Source: an uncultured Opitutia bacterium (GTDB lineage Bacteria; Verrucomicrobiota; Verrucomicrobiia; Opitutales; Opitutaceae). Taken from it: a DNA stretch of 36,446 bases. Below are positions 33,231 to 36,446 of the stretch, piece after piece. Both the position numbers and the translations under genes were made by a program. Under the pieces are notes generated by a model. It did no database searches. It saw only the letters and a program-made list of their open reading frames with translations, and was not told where the DNA came from. The stretch covers positions 1 through 36,446 of the forward strand of contig CAIMFY010000090.1 in the NCBI GenBank assembly GCA_903840415.1, written 5' to 3'. The number at the start of each line of letters is the position of its first letter. The stretch's first letter is position 1.

Positions 33231-36161
33231 TTACTTGAAGCTGTAATCCACGCGTGTCGTGAACGAGCGGTCGCGCGGATCGGCGATGCGCGGTTCCCAG
33301 TCGCTGCCGGCACCGGTGTTGGTGTCGTAAACGGCCGAGAAGGGCGGCTTCGTATTGAGCAGGTTCTTGATGCCGGCGGTGATGGTAATGTTCTTGATGC
33401 CGCGGTAGGTCACGCTGAGACCGTAAATGTTGTAGGCCGAGACCGTGCGGTGCCAGTCCGGGGGAACCACCGTGCCATTGGCCACGCCCGGCAGTATCGC
33501 ATCGACGTAACTGTCGCGGTAGACCTGATTGACCATCGTCATCCAGTTACCCTTGCGGTAACTGAGGTAGGCGGTGTGTTTCCAACGGAGGCCGATGTCG
33601 CTCGAACGGGTGAAGAGATCGATTTCGCTGTTACTGAACGGTGCGGTCGCGAGGAGTTTCGACTTTTTCACGAGCAGATACGAAAGATCGAAGCCGGCAG
33701 TGAGCTTGCCTTCGGCGATGTCGGTGTCGGCTTTCATCCCGTATTCGATGCCCTTGGTGACGGTTGCACCGGCGTTAATCCAGCGGGTGTCCACCTCGGT
33801 GAGTGCGCCGGTGGAGTCGCGGATGAAGCGGTCTTTGAAGAGATTGTAGTTCGCGGCCAGCGTCGTGAGACCGAAGCTCTGGATAGTGCCATCGCGTTGA
33901 ATGGACCACCAATCGACGTTGGCGCTCAGGTGGGCGGATGGCGCGAAGACGAACCCCACGGAATACATTCTAGCCGTCTCGGGCAGAAGGGAGGGCTTGC
34001 CACCCGTATCGATGACGGGGTGGACGGCCGGGTGAGTGGCATCAACGAGGGTGTAGGTCCCGAGCGCCGGGTCGGAGAAATCGTTGCCGACGTAGGTGCT
34101 TTGGGTGAGCGGATTGAACTGTTGCGTGAATGTCGGCACCCGGAAGCCAGTGCTGTAGGAACTGCGGAACAGAATCTTGTCGGTCGGTGCGTAACGCAGG
34201 GTGAACTTCGGGTTGGTGGTGGTGCCGAAGCCAGTGTAACGATCGGTGCGGGCCGCAGCGTTTAAGTCGAGGTGCTTCACGATGGGAATCTGCAACTCGG
34301 CGAAGATCGCATCGATGTCGCGGGAGAGCGGCTTGGTCGCGTTGACGTTGTCGTAGGGCGCGTTGAAGATGATTTGATTGGGATCACTGAGATTCGTGCG
34401 CGAGTCGCCGGTGAACCCGTAGGTCTCCTTGCGATGATCGACTCCGATGGCCCCTTGCATCATGCCGGCGGGCAGTTTGAACAGCGGGCCGGTGGCAGTG
34501 GCATCGGCCTCGTCAGTCGTGTAGCTGCCGCCGTAGAGCTTGGCGCCATCCGCCCGCACTTTGTCGAGCGCCGCGAGTGCATCGGGCGTTTGCGTGTAGG
34601 AGAACGGATCGAGCACGCCAGTGTTAATCAGATTGGCGAAGGCCACGGAGTAGAAGAAGCCGTGGTTCAGGATCGAGAAGCTCTTGCTGTTGGCGCGAGA
34701 GACACTCGTCCGATACTCCCAGCCGGACAGGAAAGGAATGGGGCCTTCCAAGCCGACCATCCCGCGCCACGTGTCGGTCTGGGTGTGGATTTCGCGGTTG
34801 CCAGCCGGCATCGCGCGCCAGCGGAAAGCGAGCGGCAACCCGCGGTTTGCCGCGATGCTGGGGAAGTAGCCGGCGAGAATATTGAAAACTCGGGTGTAAT
34901 CCGAACCCGTGCTCGGATAGGCGAGGTTAAAGAACGGGTTTGGCACCACGGTGACACCATCTGGTGCCGTGGTCGTGGTCGTGGCTGAACTCGAAATCTG
35001 ATTCGGCGAGAAGCTCTTCGTCGAAGCCGATCGCCCGAGCACGAGTTCACCGGTGACCTTATTCTCGCCGATCTTGTAGACTCCGCGGGTGATGGAGTTA
35101 GTGTTGCGCACGGGCTGTTGCAGCACGGCAGCGCGCGCCGTATCCCACGCCGCGGCGTATTTGGCGGTCGGCGCGGCCCACAGGAGATAATTGTAGGGCT
35201 GCATGTCCGTGCCGGCGTAGCCGCCGCCGCCAGGCAGACTGAGGATGTTAATACCGCCGCTCATCGCCAGCGTTCCGGCAGGATCGATCGGACCCGCGGC
35301 GCGGCCGGTGGTGTTGACGTTGTCACGGCTGATGCCGCTAAAGAGCGAGCTAATGGGAAACACCGTCGCGATCGGCGTGCCGCGCGTGTCGGGCGACAAG
35401 CCTTTGTTGGGAAAGTAGGTGCCGTTCCACGAGCGTTGATCGCCGGCCAACCGCTTGCTGTCGGACAGCGACAGCGTGGACATGATATTGAAGTGATCCC
35501 GGTTAAGATCACCAAACCCAACGACGGCCGAATAGCGGAAGATGTTGCCGCCGCCCTCTTGCGTGATGTCGCTGGCGGCGCTGACAGACGCGCCCTGATA
35601 GTTGGTCTTCGTGATAAAGTTGACGACGCCGCCGACGGCGTCGGTGCCGTAGGTCGCAGAGGCGCCGTCCTTGAGGACTTCCACGCGCTCGATTGCGGCA
35701 AAGGGGATCTGGTTAAGGTCGACGATGCCGCCGTTCAGACCATGCGCGGAGACGCGGCGGCCGTTGAGCAGAATTAGCGTGGCGGTGGAACCCTGCATGC
35801 GGAGATTGGCCGAGGTCGCACCGTTGTTGCCGCGCTGTTGACCAGCCACCACATCGGCGTTGCTGGCAAGGTTGTCCATGCCATTGCCGTTAATGTTCAG
35901 CGACATAATCATCTGTTCGGCACTGGCAATGCCTACCTGCTCCATTTCCTCCGGAGTGATGACTTGCAGCGGCAAAGCGCCTTCGCCCTCGATGCGTTTA
36001 ATCAGCGAGCCGGTCACGACAAATTTCTCCAGCTTCGTGGTGTCAGCCGGTTTTGGATCGGTCGGCGCAGGAACTTGTTGCGCCACTACGACGGGAATAG
36101 CGCTCAGAGCGGCAATAAACGAGAACCATGTGGCAGGTTTCCACAGATATCGATTTTTCAT
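33231..36161 (-). CDS. TonB-dependent outer-membrane receptor
   Basis: This is a 976-residue TonB-dependent transporter. A signal peptide (MKNRYLWKPATWFSFIAALSAIPVVVAQ) precedes 'KLEKFVVTGSLIKRIEGEGALPLQVITPEEMEQVG', the start of the plug. The plug continues with 'LRMQGSTATLILLNGRRVSAHG' and 'AIERVEVLKDGASATYGTDAVGGVVNFITKT'. The barrel follows from about residue 200 and ends 'FTTRVDYSFK', with one Lys after the usual terminal Phe. This 'FVVTGS(L/R)I' type is common in Verrucomicrobia and Xanthomonadales for oligosaccharide uptake. The gene is convergent with the CE15 operon and has no SusD partner. Its cargo is unknown; it may be an uptake partner of the locus or belong to genes beyond the window. 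Confidence 0.92.
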   Translation of the reverse strand: MKNRYLWKPATWFSFIAALSAIPVVVAQQVPAPTDPKPADTTKLEKFVVTGSLIKRIEGEGALPLQVITPEEMEQVGIASAEQMIMSLNINGNGMDNLASNADVVAGQQRGNNGATSANLRMQGSTATLILLNGRRVSAHGLNGGIVDLNQIPFAAIERVEVLKDGASATYGTDAVGGVVNFITKTNYQGASVSAASDITQEGGGNIFRYSAVVGFGDLNRDHFNIMSTLSLSDSKRLAGDQRSWNGTYFPNKGLSPDTRGTPIATVFPISSLFSGISRDNVNTTGRAAGPIDPAGTLAMSGGINILSLPGGGGYAGTDMQPYNYLLWAAPTAKYAAAWDTARAAVLQQPVRNTNSITRGVYKIGENKVTGELVLGRSASTKSFSPNQISSSATTTTTAPDGVTVVPNPFFNLAYPSTGSDYTRVFNILAGYFPSIAANRGLPLAFRWRAMPAGNREIHTQTDTWRGMVGLEGPIPFLSGWEYRTSVSRANSKSFSILNHGFFYSVAFANLINTGVLDPFSYTQTPDALAALDKVRADGAKLYGGSYTTDEADATATGPLFKLPAGMMQGAIGVDHRKETYGFTGDSRTNLSDPNQIIFNAPYDNVNATKPLSRDIDAIFAELQIPIVKHLDLNAAARTDRYTGFGTTTNPKFTLRYAPTDKILFRSSYSTGFRVPTFTQQFNPLTQSTYVGNDFSDPALGTYTLVDATHPAVHPVIDTGGKPSLLPETARMYSVGFVFAPSAHLSANVDWWSIQRDGTIQSFGLTTLAANYNLFKDRFIRDSTGALTEVDTRWINAGATVTKGIEYGMKADTDIAEGKLTAGFDLSYLLVKKSKLLATAPFSNSEIDLFTRSSDIGLRWKHTAYLSYRKGNWMTMVNQVYRDSYVDAILPGVANGTVVPPDWHRTVSAYNIYGLSVTYRGIKNITITAGIKNLLNTKPPFSAVYDTNTGAGSDWEPRIADPRDRSFTTRVDYSFK

Positions 36162-36446
36162 AGGTGTGTCAGGTCAGTCTGGTTATGGATCAAGGGAAAG
36201 GTGTTGAAGCACCGGGCATTTAGCCGTCGGGAATTATTTCACCGGCGTAAATAAGCAAGGAGAATACCACGAAGAACTCCACCTACCGGGAAACGGAGAT
36301 ATCTGCTTTAGCCTAAAAACGGCGATTGAAACCGACCCCGGCGATCGCGCTCGCCGAGTTTCGCAAAGTTTTTTGTGCAGGAGGCCGACCGAAGCCGGCG
36401 GAATCAGGCCGGAGCCGGCAGCGCCGGTGGCGCCGGCCCCTTGATC
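36162..36446. other. Upstream region of the second TonB receptor gene
   Basis: This should hold the minus-strand promoter of the receptor. A weak candidate is TTGCTT (36253-36258) with TAATTC (36231-36236), 16 bp apart on the minus strand. At 36384-36399 the minus strand has a hairpin GCCGGC-TTCG-GTCGGC with a UUCG loop. It lies four bases beyond a TGA (36404-36406) that ends a Pro/Ala-rich open frame running off the window. That could be the tail of another minus-strand gene, but 13 residues are too few to claim it. Confidence 0.35.

Noticed and set aside
31157-33313. 718-codon minus-strand open frame opposite the CE15 gene
   Set aside because: It is an Arg/Gly/Ala-rich antisense shadow produced by high GC. 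The opposite strand encodes a complete CE15 enzyme and SDR end.
36404-36446. C-terminal tail of a further minus-strand gene at the window edge
   Set aside because: Only 13 Pro/Ala-rich codons are visible, which is too little to support a gene.

Overview
The window looks like part of the chromosome of a GC-rich Verrucomicrobium, most likely of the Opitutaceae. Evidence: very large TonB-dependent receptors with the N-terminal style 'LNPFEVTTSKDTGYQA', no SusD partner next to either receptor, a polysaccharide locus rich in esterases, and start codons mostly preceded by C/T-rich leaders instead of a purine Shine-Dalgarno. I see no rRNA, tRNA, CRISPR array, insertion sequence or phage gene.

Layout. 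(1) 229-6790 is a mixed flank: a secreted alpha/beta-hydrolase with Ig-like repeats, a sodium:solute symporter and a small exported Dabb protein on the minus strand, a PBP4-type D,D-peptidase, and a class-A-beta-lactamase-like protein. (2) 6960-20464 is a hemicellulose locus: GH3 glycosidase, TonB receptor, SGNH esterase, a sialate-O-acetylesterase-like (CE20-type) esterase, a GH35-type beta-galactosidase and a GH115 alpha-glucuronidase. The GH115 gene is wrecked by three frameshifts and two stops. (3) 20520-21566 is a LacI-type regulator whose start codon overlaps a perfect 17-bp palindrome. (4) 21682-33148 is one long co-directional operon: ThuA-like protein, mannonate dehydratase (UxuA), a RACo-like ferredoxin/ASKHA activator, a MetH-activation-like protein, a 108-aa unknown, a UroD-fold methyltransferase, a corrinoid protein with an extra C-terminal domain, a fragment resembling methylene-THF reductase, a broken zinc alcohol dehydrogenase, a homocysteine S-methyltransferase, an SDR and a CE15 glucuronoyl esterase. 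It ends at a strong terminator. (5) 33231-36161 is a second TonB receptor on the minus strand.

Proposed joint function (inference). Glucuronoxylan carries 4-O-methyl-D-glucuronate (MeGlcA). The CE15 esterase cuts its ester to lignin, GH115 would release it, and the SDR plus UxuA would take uronate to 2-keto-3-deoxygluconate. Carbon 4 of glucuronate becomes carbon 3 of mannonate, and the C3 hydroxyl is exactly what UxuA eliminates, so the 4-O-methyl group must come off first. Among the uronate genes, with uxuA overlapping the activator gene by ATGA, sits a complete-looking corrinoid methyl-transfer set with homocysteine as a likely methyl acceptor. I propose a corrinoid-dependent O-demethylase for MeGlcA or a similar methylated sugar acid, which I do not know to be described.

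Three genes of the scheme (GH115, the MTHFR-like gene, the alcohol dehydrogenase) are damaged here, while the rest are intact. The pathway may be decaying in this strain, or the GH115 and dehydrogenase functions may be supplied elsewhere in the genome.
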